Counted from the first letter of the stretch, positions 44,949 to 54,085 are shown. The stretch: DNA of 64,000 nucleotides from Kitasatospora sp. NBC_00374 (GCF_041434935.1 NZ_CP107964.1:3286001-3350000); one strand, 5' to 3'. Translations and numbers: made by a program. Notes: a model not told the origin generated them from the letters alone.

Positions 44949-46244
44949 TCAGACCCCGCCACCGCCCAGCACGATCCGCCGCACGCCCTCCCAGCGGGCC
45001 GGATCGGTGATCCGCCGGCCGTCCAGCAGCACCCGGACGCCGGGGAAGTCCACCGAACCGAGCTCCCGGTACTCGGGGTGGTCGGCCTGGATCACCAGCG
45101 CGCCCACCGGCTTGCCCTCGTCGGCGGGCAGCCCGAGCGCGGCGAGCTCCTCCGGGAGGTACAGCGGGTCGCTGACGTACGGCTCGGCCCCGGCCGCCCG
45201 CAACGCGTCCACCAGTGCGAACACCCCGGACTGCGTGGTCTCCCGGACCCCGCCGCGGTACGACGCGCCGAGCACCCCGACCCCGACGCCGCCCAGCGGA
45301 CCGAGCGCCCCCTCCAGCAGCCCGACCGCGTACCCGGGCACCGCCTCGTTCGCCTCCCGCGCGGCCCGGACCACGCCGGCGTGCGGGTCGTTCCACAGGT
45401 AGAGCCGCGGATGGACCGGGAGGCAGGGGCCGCCGACCGCGATGCCGGGCCGGTGCAGATGGCTGTACGGCTGCGAGTTGCAGGCCTCGATCACCTGGCC
45501 GAGGTCGACCCCGACCCGGTCGGCGTACCGGGCGAACTGGTTCGCCAGGGCGATATTGACGTCCCGGTAGGTGGTCTCGGCGAGCTTGGCGAACTCGGCG
45601 GCCTCGGCCGAGTCCAGCGGCCAGACCCCGTTGGGGTGCTCCAGGTCCGGGCGCGGATCGAAGTCCAGCACGGACCGGTAGAACTCGGCGCCCTGCTCGG
45701 TGGAGGCCTCGTCGATCCCGCCGACCAGCTTGGGGTAGTGCCGCAGATCCGCGAAGATCCGGCCGGTACGGACCCGCTCGGGGCTGAACACCAGCCCGAA
45801 GTCACGGCCCGCGACCAGCCCGGAACCGGCCTCCAGCCGCCGGGCGAACCGCCCCCGCAGCGTGCCGACCGGCAGCGGCGTCTCGTAGCTGACCAGGGTG
45901 GAGCGGCGCAGCCCGCCGGCCACCGCGTCGGTGGCGGCGTCCAGCGCCGAGAAGTCCGGGTCGCCCTCCGGGTGGGTGACCAGCGGCACGACGATCACGA
46001 TCGCCTCGGCCCCGGCGGCCGCGGCGGCGGTGTCGGTGGTGGCCCGCAGCCTGCCGTCCGCGACCACCTCCGCCAGCCGCTCCGCCAGCTCGGCCTCGTG
46101 CGCGGACGGCGGCTGGCCCGCCGCGACGGCGGCCACCACCTCGGGCTGTGCGTCCGCACCGGCGACCAGATGTCCCTTCGAGGCGAACTGCACCGCCAGC
46201 GGCAGGCCGATCGCGCCCAGGCCCACCACACAGATGTCCCTCAT
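44949..46244 (-). CDS. Nucleotide-sugar (UDP-sugar) 6-dehydrogenase
   Basis: 431 residues. Rossmann start ICVVGLGAIGLPLAVQFA, central LVFSPERVRTGRIFADL (family Glu/Arg), PKLVGGID, AEFAKLAETTYRDVNIALANQFA with the catalytic Lys region, and the substrate-binding Cys in GGPCLPVHP. It oxidises C6 of a UDP-sugar to a uronic acid, most like the UDP-GlcNAc/ManNAc dehydrogenases (WecC type). GGGAG precedes the ATG. Only 2 bp separate it from the glycosyltransferase stop, so the two are coupled and probably make a uronate-containing glycan. Confidence 0.9.
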   Translation of the reverse strand: MRDICVVGLGAIGLPLAVQFASKGHLVAGADAQPEVVAAVAAGQPPSAHEAELAERLAEVVADGRLRATTDTAAAAAGAEAIVIVVPLVTHPEGDPDFSALDAATDAVAGGLRRSTLVSYETPLPVGTLRGRFARRLEAGSGLVAGRDFGLVFSPERVRTGRIFADLRHYPKLVGGIDEASTEQGAEFYRSVLDFDPRPDLEHPNGVWPLDSAEAAEFAKLAETTYRDVNIALANQFARYADRVGVDLGQVIEACNSQPYSHLHRPGIAVGGPCLPVHPRLYLWNDPHAGVVRAAREANEAVPGYAVGLLEGALGPLGGVGVGVLGASYRGGVRETTQSGVFALVDALRAAGAEPYVSDPLYLPEELAALGLPADEGKPVGALVIQADHPEYRELGSVDFPGVRVLLDGRRITDPARWEGVRRIVLGGGGV

Positions 46245-46246
46245 GT

Positions 46247-47479
46247 TCAGCTCCCTGCCGCCTTCACCGGCCGGGCGTCCCGCCAGGCCCGGCGCCACCT
46301 GCGTGCCCTGCGCCCGACCTGGCGCGGCACCAGGCGGCGCCACCCCGGCGGCCGCACGGCGGGGCCTCCGGGAAGTTCGAACAGTGCGTCCGGCAGGGCG
46401 GGTGAGACCTGCCGGAACACCGGGTACCCCGCGTACCTGCGCCCGCCGCGCCGCACCTCGGGCGGCGGGCCGTGGACCGCCTCGTGGGCGATCAGGCCGC
46501 GCAGCGCGCCGAGTTCGCCGCGCTGGGCGAGCGCCAGCCGCAGCCGGTCGGCGACCGGCAGCCGGACGAACAGGCCGGGCGAGCAGTACCGGTCCACCAG
46601 CCGCCCGATCTCCCGGACGACCGCCCGCTGCTCCGGCCCGTCCAGGGCCAGGAACGGCTGCTGCAGCAGTTGGGGCAGCTCCCAGCCGAAGTACCGGCTG
46701 CGGATCGCGTCCCGCGTCGGGCCCGGTCCGGTCAGCTGCTCCACCACCTCCTGGACGGCCCGGATGCCGCGCAGCCGGTCCAGGGCCGGGGCCCGGCGGG
46801 CGGGGTCGGGGCGGCGCGCCCGGTGGTAGTAGCCGTAGTCGGCCAGCACCGAGATCCGCTCGGCGTGCAGCAGGGCCGCGACGGTGAACGGCCGGTCGGC
46901 GTGGACCGGCAGGTCCGGCCGGCGGCGCAGGCCGTACCGGGTGATCAGCTCGCGGCGGAAGAGCTTGGCGTCGGTGAGGGCCCAGAGCAGCGCGGAGTCG
47001 GTGAAGCCGACCTGCTCGGCGCCGGTCGCGAACACCCCCCGGCGCAGTTCCCGCCCGTCCCCGTCGACCTGCAGCGGCAGGACCACGTCGGAGCGCAGGC
47101 GGTCGGCGGCGGCCACCAGCCGTTCCAGGGCCTCGGGGCCGAGCCGGTCCTGCGCGCCGAGGTAGAGCACGTACCGGCCGTGGGCCCGAGCCGTGCCGAG
47201 ATCGGCCGGGTCCGTCGGCTCGGTCCTCTCGGTGGGCTCGGGCCGGTCGGTGGGCTCGGGCCGTGGCCCGGCCGGCAGGTGCGGCCGGAACAGGCCGGGG
47301 TGCAGCGACGCGAAGCGCTCCAGCTCCGCGCCGCTGCCGTCCGTCGAGCCGCCGTCGACCGCCACCACCTCCATCCGCCCGGCCCCGATGGTCTGCGCGG
47401 CCAGTGAGGCCAGGCAGTCCGTCAGGTGGGGCAGGGCGTTGCGGACGGCGATCACGACACTGACATCGGGTACGGTCAT
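46247..47479 (-). CDS. Family 2 glycosyltransferase
   Basis: 410 residues from the ATG at 47479 (GGGAGG upstream). The GT-A fold start DVSVVIAVRNALPHLTDCLASL and VVAVDGGSTDGS are clear; the next conserved part is RYVLYLGAQDRLGPEALE. A repetitive acidic insert (PEPTDRPEPTERTEPTDP) interrupts the domain at about residue 75-95. DAKLFRRELI and the basic C-terminus suit enzymes making surface polymers. No membrane segment. It is the first gene of a pair with the dehydrogenase. Confidence 0.87.
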   Translation of the reverse strand: MTVPDVSVVIAVRNALPHLTDCLASLAAQTIGAGRMEVVAVDGGSTDGSGAELERFASLHPGLFRPHLPAGPRPEPTDRPEPTERTEPTDPADLGTARAHGRYVLYLGAQDRLGPEALERLVAAADRLRSDVVLPLQVDGDGRELRRGVFATGAEQVGFTDSALLWALTDAKLFRRELITRYGLRRRPDLPVHADRPFTVAALLHAERISVLADYGYYHRARRPDPARRAPALDRLRGIRAVQEVVEQLTGPGPTRDAIRSRYFGWELPQLLQQPFLALDGPEQRAVVREIGRLVDRYCSPGLFVRLPVADRLRLALAQRGELGALRGLIAHEAVHGPPPEVRRGGRRYAGYPVFRQVSPALPDALFELPGGPAVRPPGWRRLVPRQVGRRARRWRRAWRDARPVKAAGS

Positions 47480-47598
47480 CGGTTCCTCCCGCGCTGGCAG
47501 AGTCACCAGGTGACAACTGCCGTGGCGGTGGGCCGGTTACTGCGCTCACCCCAACGGATCAGCGCCGGCGCGGCGCCGCCCGGACCGGCCGGGGCGGA

Positions 47599-48558
47599 TC
47601 AGCCGATCGCCACCTCCGCGTACATCCGGGCGATCACGTCCTCGATCGCCGGCTCGCGGACCGAGAGGTCGACCAGCGGGTAGCGGGCCGCGACCGAGGC
47701 GAGCAGCGGCGCCGCGCTCTCCTGCGCGGGGAAGGCCAGCCACTGGCGCGGGCCCTCCACCCGGACCACCCGGGCGCCGGGCACCTCGATCGCGGGCCGC
47801 GGCTCGGCCAGGTCGATCACCAGGGTGCGTTCGCTCTCACCGGCGGCGTGCAGACCGTCCAGGCCGCCGTCGTAGACCACCCGGCCGTGGTCGATCACCA
47901 TCACCCGGCCGCACAACTGCTCGATGTCGGTGAGGTCGTGGGTGGTGAGCAGCACCGTGGTGCCCTGCTCGGTGTTGACCTCGCGCAGGAACGCCCGGAC
48001 CCTGGCCTTGCTGACCACGTCGAGGCCGATGGTCGGCTCGTCCAGGTAGAGCACCTGCGGGTCGTGCAGCAGCGCGGCCGCCAGGTCGCCGCGCATCCGC
48101 TGGCCGAGCGAGAGCTGACGCACCGGGGTGTCCAACAGGTCTCCCAGGTCGAGGAGTTCGACGCAGCGGGCGAGGTTGGCCCGGTACCGGGCGTCCGGGA
48201 TGCGGTAGATCCGGCGGGCCAGCTCGTAGGAGTCGCGCAGCGGCAGGTCCCACCACAGGGTGGTGCGCTGGCCGAAGACCACACCGATCCGGCGGGCCAG
48301 CCGGGTGCGTTCGCGGGCCGGGTCGACGCCGGCCACCCTGAGCCGGCCCGAGGTGGGGACGAGGATGCCGGTGAGCATCTTGATGGTGGTGGACTTCCCG
48401 GCGCCGTTCGGGCCGATGTAGCCGACGCACTCACCCGCGCCGACCGTGAAGCTCAGGCCGTCCACCGCCCGGACCTCGCGTTTCTCGCGGCGCAGCCGGC
48501 CCGCCCTGGTCCGGACCGTGAAAGTCCGCCGGACGTCCTCGAGTTCGATCAGTGCCAT
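47599..48558 (-). CDS. ABC exporter ATPase (COG4586 type)
   Basis: 319 residues. Walker A GYIGPNGAGKSTTIKML, Q-loop VVFGQRTTLWWDLPLRDSY, signature LSLGQRMRGDLA (a variant of LSGGQ), Walker B VLYLDEPTIGLD and H-loop TTHDL. The LSLGQRMR signature and WWDLP loop mark the uncharacterised exporter group COG4586. AGGGAG precedes the ATG. It closes a three-gene operon with two permeases and lies 119 bp upstream of the glycosyltransferase start, on the same strand. Confidence 0.93.
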   Translation of the reverse strand: MALIELEDVRRTFTVRTRAGRLRREKREVRAVDGLSFTVGAGECVGYIGPNGAGKSTTIKMLTGILVPTSGRLRVAGVDPARERTRLARRIGVVFGQRTTLWWDLPLRDSYELARRIYRIPDARYRANLARCVELLDLGDLLDTPVRQLSLGQRMRGDLAAALLHDPQVLYLDEPTIGLDVVSKARVRAFLREVNTEQGTTVLLTTHDLTDIEQLCGRVMVIDHGRVVYDGGLDGLHAAGESERTLVIDLAEPRPAIEVPGARVVRVEGPRQWLAFPAQESAAPLLASVAARYPLVDLSVREPAIEDVIARMYAEVAIG

Positions 48559-48581
48559 GTCCGACTCCCTTGTTCTGAAGG

Positions 48582-49409
48582 TCAGTTACCGGTACCGCGG
48601 TAGGCGCGCAGGCCGGCCCGCCAGGCCAGGGCCGCGGCCGCCACACAGAGCGCGGCGGCGATCGGCGAGGCGAACTGGAAGGCGGCGGGCAGGCCGAGCG
48701 GGTCGGGCTTGTCGAGGATCCGCAGCGCCGGAAGCCAGTTGACGAAGGCCAGCGGGAGGCCGAAGACCGTACCCGCGACCAGTTCCTTGGCGAAGATGGT
48801 GGGCGGGTACTGCAGCATGGTGGCGCCGCCGTAGGTGAAGGAGTTCTGCAGCTCCTTGGCCTCGTCCCACCAGAACTGCACGCTGGCGCCGCCGATGAAG
48901 ACGCAGGAGAAGATCACCGTCCCGCTGATCAGCATCATCGGCAGCAGCACCAGGCGGTCCGGCGTCCAGTGCACCGACAGCTCGCTCAGCGACCAGAGCA
49001 GCAGTGCCCCGGCCTGCAGCGGCCGGCCGAGCCGGCGCAGCGAGAACCGTTCGGCGCACAGCTGGGCCAGCGCCGGCGCGGGCCGGATCAGCACGATGTC
49101 CAGGGTGCCGGCGCGGATCCGCTGGCCCAGCGCGTCGATGCTGCCCACCAGCAGGTTGGCCATCCCCAGCGCGAGGCCCGACGTGCCGTACAGGAAGGCG
49201 AGTTCGGGCAGCGTCCAGCCGCCGAGCGTGTCGGTGTGCCGGAACATCAGCACCAGCACCACGAAGTCGAGCGAGTTGGTGGCGATGTTGGCGAGCAGCA
49301 TCAGCGTGAACGAGACCCGGTACGCCATGATCGAGCGGGTCCACATCGCCGCCACCAGCCACCACGAGCGAAGCGCCCAACCGGTCCGCTCCAGTGCCGT
49401 CTCAGCCAC
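48582..49409 (-). CDS. ABC-2 family exporter permease (second subunit)
   Basis: 275 residues with six hydrophobic segments. ANIATNSLDFVVLVLMFRHT, LGQRIRAGTLDIVLIRPAPAL and a late YPPTIFAKELVAGTVFGLPLAFVNWLPAL match the permeases that accompany COG4586 ATPases. GTG at 49409 overlaps the previous permease stop by 8 bp. Confidence 0.88.
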   Translation of the reverse strand: MAETALERTGWALRSWWLVAAMWTRSIMAYRVSFTLMLLANIATNSLDFVVLVLMFRHTDTLGGWTLPELAFLYGTSGLALGMANLLVGSIDALGQRIRAGTLDIVLIRPAPALAQLCAERFSLRRLGRPLQAGALLLWSLSELSVHWTPDRLVLLPMMLISGTVIFSCVFIGGASVQFWWDEAKELQNSFTYGGATMLQYPPTIFAKELVAGTVFGLPLAFVNWLPALRILDKPDPLGLPAAFQFASPIAAALCVAAAALAWRAGLRAYRGTGN

Positions 49410-50244
49410 CCTGGACCACCACCTTGCGGGTGGCCAGCAGCTGGACGCCCCGGCCGGCGGCCAGCAGCAGCACCGCCCAGCCGGCCTGGAACGCGAGGCC
49501 GGCCACCAGGGCGCCCCCGGTCCGGCGTTCCAGCAGGACGTCGGTGGGCACCGAGATCAGCGCGGCCCAGGGCAGCTCGACGGCGATCCGGCCGAGCCAG
49601 CCGGGGAAGAGCGCGAGCGGAAGCAGCATGCCGGAGAAGAACATCGACACCACCAGCATCACGGCCCGTACGCCCTCCGAGTCGTGCAGCCAGAAGCCGG
49701 TCAGCGAGACCAGGAAGCGCAGCCCGAAGCTGACCACCACCGCCAGCAGCACCGAGAGCAGGAAGGCCGCCCAGACCGCGGGATCGGCCGGCAGCCGGGT
49801 GTCGAAGACCAGGGCGCCGAAGACGGTCGGCACCGCACCCCGGGTGATCAGGTGGAACGCCGCCCGGCCGAGGTCGGTGGCCAGCCACCAGCCCTGGAAG
49901 TCCACCGGGCGGTACAGGTCGACGGCGATGTCCCCGGTCCGGAACCGGTCCTGCACGTCGTCCTGGAAGCCGCCGCCCCAGACCGCGACGGTGACCAGCA
50001 GGGCCTGGCTGATCCAGATGTAGCTGACCGCCTGCTGCGCGTCGTACCCGCCGAGGCCCGGCCGGGCCTGCCACAGGGCGAGGAAGGTGTAGGCGAGGAT
50101 GCAGCCGAAGACGGTGTTGGTGAAGGCGCCGGCCAGGGTGGCGGCCCGGTAGGTCGAGTAGCGGCGGAAGGCGCCCCCGGCGACCGCGAGGTAGAGCTGA
50201 GCCGAGCCGCCCTCCACCTGCCTGAGCTGCGCTGTTAACGTCAC
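49402..50244 (-). CDS. ABC-2 family exporter permease (first subunit), with a TTA codon
   Basis: 280 residues, six hydrophobic segments. FRTGDIAVDLYRPVDFQGWW is the amphipathic family loop. The GTG at 50244 has AAGGAG 5 nt upstream. The third codon is TTA (GTG ACG TTA). In streptomycetes TTA is read only by the developmentally controlled bldA tRNA, so this gene and, by translational coupling, the rest of the operon may be made late in growth. I noticed no other in-frame TTA in the window, but did not check every codon. Confidence 0.9.
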   Translation of the reverse strand: MTLTAQLRQVEGGSAQLYLAVAGGAFRRYSTYRAATLAGAFTNTVFGCILAYTFLALWQARPGLGGYDAQQAVSYIWISQALLVTVAVWGGGFQDDVQDRFRTGDIAVDLYRPVDFQGWWLATDLGRAAFHLITRGAVPTVFGALVFDTRLPADPAVWAAFLLSVLLAVVVSFGLRFLVSLTGFWLHDSEGVRAVMLVVSMFFSGMLLPLALFPGWLGRIAVELPWAALISVPTDVLLERRTGGALVAGLAFQAGWAVLLLAAGRGVQLLATRKVVVQGG

Positions 50245-50639
50245 ACTATCTCCTTGTCGACTTATCGAAGCAGAGCTGTCCACACGCCCGGACAGCGCCG
50301 CCGGGTCGACGCTTGCAGAAATGCGCGAGGTCGCCAGGGCAGCCGGAACGGCCCCGACCGTCGGGCCCCCGGGGGTACCGGGGCGACGTGCGGAGCTGGT
50401 CCGAGGCGCTGTTCAGATGTGGGGTTCGACCGTATCGTCACCGATCGCGCGGCGCAGCCGGATTTCGACAACCCGCCGACCGGGCCGGCCCCGACGCCTT
50501 CCGGCCCGCGTCCTGCGGGTAGCGGAGCCCGGTCGACCGGATCGGGGCGGCTGTGGCGGGTGCGCGCGGAGCAGGGCCTCCGGTCAGCTCGAAGGCGTCT
50601 GCGCCAGGAGGCTGTCCGGGAGGCCCTGCCGTCCCGTTC
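50245..50639. other. Interval without a recognisable gene
   Basis: 395 bp upstream of the exporter operon. Overlapping plus-strand frames exist, but none has a ribosome site or family motif. The sequence 50250-50275 (AT-rich for this genome) probably holds the exporter promoter. Confidence 0.45.
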
Positions 50640-51335
50640 CTACGCTCGCGCCGTCGCCGAGCGCGACAACTGCCGCGGCGTGTCGTGCCATCCGACGTGG
50701 CTCAGGTGAGCGCGCAGGTCGGTCGGAGCGCCGAGGAGCTTCGAGTGCTTCGCGGCCTCGACGGAACCGGGTCCGTGGATGGTGAGCTCGAAGTCCTGGT
50801 GCGCCTTGGCGTCCAGAGCCAGCGGCAGGCGGATTCGCCCGTCGCCGGCCATGCGTCGAATCTCGGTGCGGCTGAGCCCGAGCCCGCGCATGAGCAGCCG
50901 TTCGACGCGGACCGGCGCGGGCAGCTCGAAGCCGACCAGCACCGTGAGCGGTGTCGGGTCATCGAGTGCGTAGAGGGGCGTGCGGGTCTCCAGTTCCCAG
51001 GTGCCGGTCCAGTCGAGGCGGTATCCGTTCTTCGCGGCGAGCGACGCACTCATCGTCAGCTCCCGCACCACGGCCGGGTCGTTGGTCTCGTACGCCACCC
51101 GGCGAGCGGGCTCCAGCGACGAGACGTGGACGCGTTCGTGCACGGGCACCTTCGAGGTCCGGTCGCACGCTGCACAGCTCAGGAGAAGCCAGACGTCGAG
51201 GAGCTTGCCGCTCGCGTTGACGCGGATCTTGCCCGAGGGACGGTGACGCGTGCCGGAGCAGTCCGGGCAGGGTCGCACGACGGTGGGCAGGGCGGACTGA
51301 CGCACGGCCCACCGGGCCTTGCGGTCGGTATTCAT
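50640..51335 (-). CDS. DUF1062 family protein
   Basis: 231 residues. Two Cys pairs near the N-terminus (RPCPDCSG and LSCAACDR) suggest a zinc ribbon; the remainder (VLVGFELPAPVRVERLLMRGLGLSRTEIRRM) matches the DUF1062 pattern as I recall it. Function unknown. The ATG at 51335 has only a weak ribosome site. Confidence 0.75.
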   Translation of the reverse strand: MNTDRKARWAVRQSALPTVVRPCPDCSGTRHRPSGKIRVNASGKLLDVWLLLSCAACDRTSKVPVHERVHVSSLEPARRVAYETNDPAVVRELTMSASLAAKNGYRLDWTGTWELETRTPLYALDDPTPLTVLVGFELPAPVRVERLLMRGLGLSRTEIRRMAGDGRIRLPLALDAKAHQDFELTIHGPGSVEAAKHSKLLGAPTDLRAHLSHVGWHDTPRQLSRSATARA

Positions 51336-51737
51336 GGATGTGGTTGCTTTCAGGACTCAGCAGGAGCTCTCGCAGACCGGGCTGCGGCTCCTGGGATCTG
51401 ACGGATGCACACGAGGGCGCGAGTCATCGCCTCGGGGCGCAGTCGTCAGGCTCCGAGGTCGATCGCGCGACAGGTTGGCTGTTGCTACGTGGCAGTCGTT
51501 ACAGGTCCATGCGGGCGATCGTGATCGAGGCCACGGCCCGCAGGCAACTCATTTTCCGAGGGGTTCGAACGCTTCACCGGTCAGGTGCAAGAACTCCGGC
51601 CTCGGCGACGGCTGCGGCATCGGGGAGACCCACGGGGAGGCTTCGAGCCCTCCCCCGGCTTCCGGGAGAGGGCTCGAAGCGTTCACGCATCCGGTCGCAG
51701 GAGGTTCGGCCGGGCCCGCGCGGAGGCAGCCGGAACC
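51336..51737. other. Interval with a terminator and no gene
   Basis: 402 bp between DUF1062 and the GroES-like gene. The hairpin at 51640-51680 is the only structured element found. The region 51340-51380 upstream of DUF1062 is its likely promoter. Confidence 0.45.
51640..51680 (-). terminator. Terminator after the GroES-like gene
   Basis: 19-nt arms with one mismatch (perfect outer 13 bp, GCTTCGAGCCCTC), tight loop; 58 bp beyond the GroES-like stop. Confidence 0.7.
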
Positions 51738-52118
51738 TCACAGGTAGAGGCCGGTCGAGCCCTCCGTGTCACCGAAACGTCCCGCTGCCACGGCGTGAAG
51801 GTCACGCTCGCGCAGGAGCACGTACGTGGTGCCGCGCACCTCGACCTCCAGCTTGTCCTCCGGGTCGTACAGCACCCGGTCACCGGGCTCGACGGAGCGC
51901 ACACTCTGGCCGACCGCCACGGCCTCCGCCCACGCGCACCGCTTGCTCAGCTCCGCGGTCGCCGGGATGAGGATCCCACCGGTCGAGCGGCGCTCGCCCT
52001 CGCTGCCCTCGATCTTCACCAGCACCCGGTCGTGCAGCATCCGGATCGGCAGCTTCTCCCCCAGCCGGTCGTGGCGGGGCTCATCGTGCTGCACACTCAG
52101 CTCGTCGTTCTTGCTCAC
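51738..52118 (-). CDS. GroES-like co-chaperonin domain protein
   Basis: 126 residues, longer than the ~100 of GroES. After a ~22-residue charged tail, LPIRMLHDRVLVKIEGSEGERRSTGGILIP is the GroES start with a mobile-loop-like segment, followed by GDRVLYDPEDKLEVEVRGTTYVLLRERDL. There is no groEL nearby, and the mobile loop is altered, so a role with GroEL is uncertain. GTG start at 52118. Confidence 0.82.
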   Translation of the reverse strand: MSKNDELSVQHDEPRHDRLGEKLPIRMLHDRVLVKIEGSEGERRSTGGILIPATAELSKRCAWAEAVAVGQSVRSVEPGDRVLYDPEDKLEVEVRGTTYVLLRERDLHAVAAGRFGDTEGSTGLYL

Positions 52119-52219
52119 GCCACCGACCGTACCCGCCCAGGCCCCCGGCGGTGGCGTCGCCCCGGCAACAGCACGGGGCCGAACGGATCACCACCCGCCC
52201 GGCCCCGGCCCGACCGTAC

Positions 52220-52570
52220 TCAGTCCTTGCGGCGCCTGCGGGCCGACACCACCAGCAGCAGCACTCCGACGCCCACCAGCGCGACCGGGACGATCCGCTC
52301 CTTGCGCGGCTGCCCCTTCTCATCGGTGAACTGCGCCTTCACCTGGTCCAGCGCGCCGCTCGCCGCGACATACGCCCGACCGGCCTTCTGCTCGACCGAG
52401 GACAGCACCTTCGCCTTGGTCTGGGCGGCGATGGTCGACGGGTGCACCCGCATCGCCAGCTCGTCCAGGGTCGACGCGAGCCGGTCACGGGTCCGGGTGA
52501 TGTCCGCCTCGATCTGCGCCGTCGACCGGGCCGCCTTGTCCTTCGTGCTCGCCTCGCCCACGCGGGCCAC
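52220..52570 (-). CDS. DUF3618 family membrane-anchored protein
   Basis: 116 residues from the GTG at 52570. STAQIEADITRTRDRLASTLDELAMRVHP is the DUF3618 signature, a helical soluble part, then one C-terminal membrane segment (IVPVALVGVGVLLLVVS) with a basic end inside. Function unknown. It is divergent from the Bcp gene. Confidence 0.85.
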   Translation of the reverse strand: MARVGEASTKDKAARSTAQIEADITRTRDRLASTLDELAMRVHPSTIAAQTKAKVLSSVEQKAGRAYVAASGALDQVKAQFTDEKGQPRKERIVPVALVGVGVLLLVVSARRRRKD

Positions 52571-52708
52571 CCCTCTTCTTCCTGCCGTTGTCCGGTACGA
52601 CAGGGCCAGTCTGTCAGCTCCCGGTCCGGGCCGCGCAGTGCCACCCACCAACGGAGGTAGGTTTGCCGTGGTACGACCACCCAGTCCACGCACGAGGAGA
52701 GATCCACC

Positions 52709-53185
52709 GTGAGCGAGCGCCTCCAGGCCGGCGACACCGCCCCCGCCTTCACCCTGCCCGACGCCGACGGCAACCAGGTGTCCCTCGCCGACCACCTCGG
52801 CCGCAAGGTGATCGTGTACTTCTACCCGGCCGCCCTCACCCCCGGCTGCACCACCCAGGCCTGCGACTTCACCGACAACCTGGAGGTCTTCGCGGGCGCC
52901 GGCTACGACGTCATCGGCGTCTCCCCGGACCAGCCGGAGAAGCTCGGCAAGTTCCGCGAGACCGAGAACCTCAAGGTCACCCTGGTCGCCGACCCGGACC
53001 ACGCGGTCCTGGAGGCCTACGGCGCCTGGGGCGAGAAGCAGAACTACGGCCGCACCTACGTCGGTGTGATCCGCTCCACCGTGATCGTGGACGAGCAGGG
53101 CAAGGTCGAGCGCGCGCTGTACAACGTCAAGGCCACCGGCCATGTCGCCAAGCTGCTCCGCGACCTCAAGATCAACGCGGCCTGA
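52709..53185 (+). CDS. bcp: Thioredoxin-dependent thiol peroxidase (Bcp/PrxQ)
   Basis: 158 residues. LTPGCTTQACDFTDN contains the peroxidatic Cys (first) and the resolving Cys five residues later, the alpha-type PrxQ pattern; YFYPAA precedes it. It reduces hydroperoxides using thioredoxin. GGAGAG precedes the GTG at 52709. Confidence 0.95.
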   Translation: MSERLQAGDTAPAFTLPDADGNQVSLADHLGRKVIVYFYPAALTPGCTTQACDFTDNLEVFAGAGYDVIGVSPDQPEKLGKFRETENLKVTLVADPDHAVLEAYGAWGEKQNYGRTYVGVIRSTVIVDEQGKVERALYNVKATGHVAKLLRDLKINAA

Positions 53186-53196
53186 CACTCCACCAC

Positions 53197-53234
53197 CTCG
53201 GCGGCCCCCCGGTCCTTCCGGGCGGGCCGCCGAG
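53197..53234 (+). terminator. Terminator after bcp
   Basis: Perfect 11-bp stem CTCGGCGGCCC and complement, 12 bp after the stop. Confidence 0.75.
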
Positions 53235-53368
53235 CTGTGTCACCGTCATGTCCCGGTGGCGTCCGGGAACGGGAATCGGCCACCCGCCGGGCCCGGAGTG
53301 TCGCTAGCGTGCTGCGCACCGGGTCCAGCAGCCCGGCCCACACCCCGCCACACCACCGGGAGACCGCC

Positions 53369-54085
53369 GTGCCGACCCCGAGACCCCACACCGCCCGCAC
53401 CGCCCGCACCGCCCGCACCCTGCCCGCCACCCGCGTCCTGCTCGCCGCCGGAACGCTGGTCGCCGCCCTCGCGCTCACCGCCTGCGACCCGGAGGGCGCC
53501 GACGCCGGGGCCGACACGGCCGCCCCGCTCTCCGCCCCGCCCTCCGCCCCGCCCTCCGCCCCGCCCTCCGCCGCGCTCTCCGCCCCGCCCTCCGCCGCGG
53601 CTCCGAGCGGCTCGCCCGCCGCGGCCGGGCACACCCTGGTGCAGGCCGCCAAGGCCGGCGGCCTTCCCGCGGTGACCGGGGAGGGCGCGCTCTCCGACGT
53701 CCCCGTGGACCCCGGCGAGATGCGCGACGGCATGCATCTGGTGGCCGGCACCTACCGGGCCGCCGCCACCGGCCGCCCGGTCCTCGTCCTCGGCGTGGAC
53801 TCCGTCCCCGAGGACCCGAGCAAGCGCCGCGAACACCTGTGGCGCGGCCTGATCGACTACGCCCTGCAGAACGGCTCCACCGGCACCCCGACCACCGCCA
53901 AGCCCTACCCGTCCGGCCCGCTCGGCGGCTCGGTCGAGTGCCTCTCGCTGCCCGAGGCACCCACCACCGACGTCATCTGCGGCTGGGCCGACACCTCCAC
54001 CGCCGCCGTCGCCCTGTTCCCGAGGACCACTCCCGCCGAGGCCGCCCGGCTGTTCACCGCCATGCGCGCCGACCTGGAGCACTGA
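53369..54085 (+). CDS. Secreted lipoprotein of unknown function
   Basis: 238 residues from the GTG at 53369 (GGGAG 6 nt upstream). The N-terminus repeats ART (from a repeated CCCGCACCG), then a hydrophobic core ends in the lipobox ALALTAC. A linker of repeated SAPP units (residues ~52-75) leads to a ~150-residue globular domain (VAGTYRAAATGRPVLVLGVD, VECLSLPEAPTTDVICGWAD) with two cysteines that may pair. No known domain recognised. It converges on the DUF4291 gene. Confidence 0.78.
   Translation: MPTPRPHTARTARTARTLPATRVLLAAGTLVAALALTACDPEGADAGADTAAPLSAPPSAPPSAPPSAALSAPPSAAAPSGSPAAAGHTLVQAAKAGGLPAVTGEGALSDVPVDPGEMRDGMHLVAGTYRAAATGRPVLVLGVDSVPEDPSKRREHLWRGLIDYALQNGSTGTPTTAKPYPSGPLGGSVECLSLPEAPTTDVICGWADTSTAAVALFPRTTPAEAARLFTAMRADLEH

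Noticed and set aside
42729..46829. Very long plus-strand open frame (over 1300 codons)
   Set aside because: It runs antisense to adenosine deaminase, DUF445, the sugar dehydrogenase and the glycosyltransferase, all with clear motifs. Its product is low-complexity Gly/Arg/Pro/Val, a GC-rich shadow.
51319..51747. Plus-strand frames in the DUF1062/GroES-like gap
   Set aside because: No ribosome site, no recognisable domain, and the terminator hairpin lies inside.
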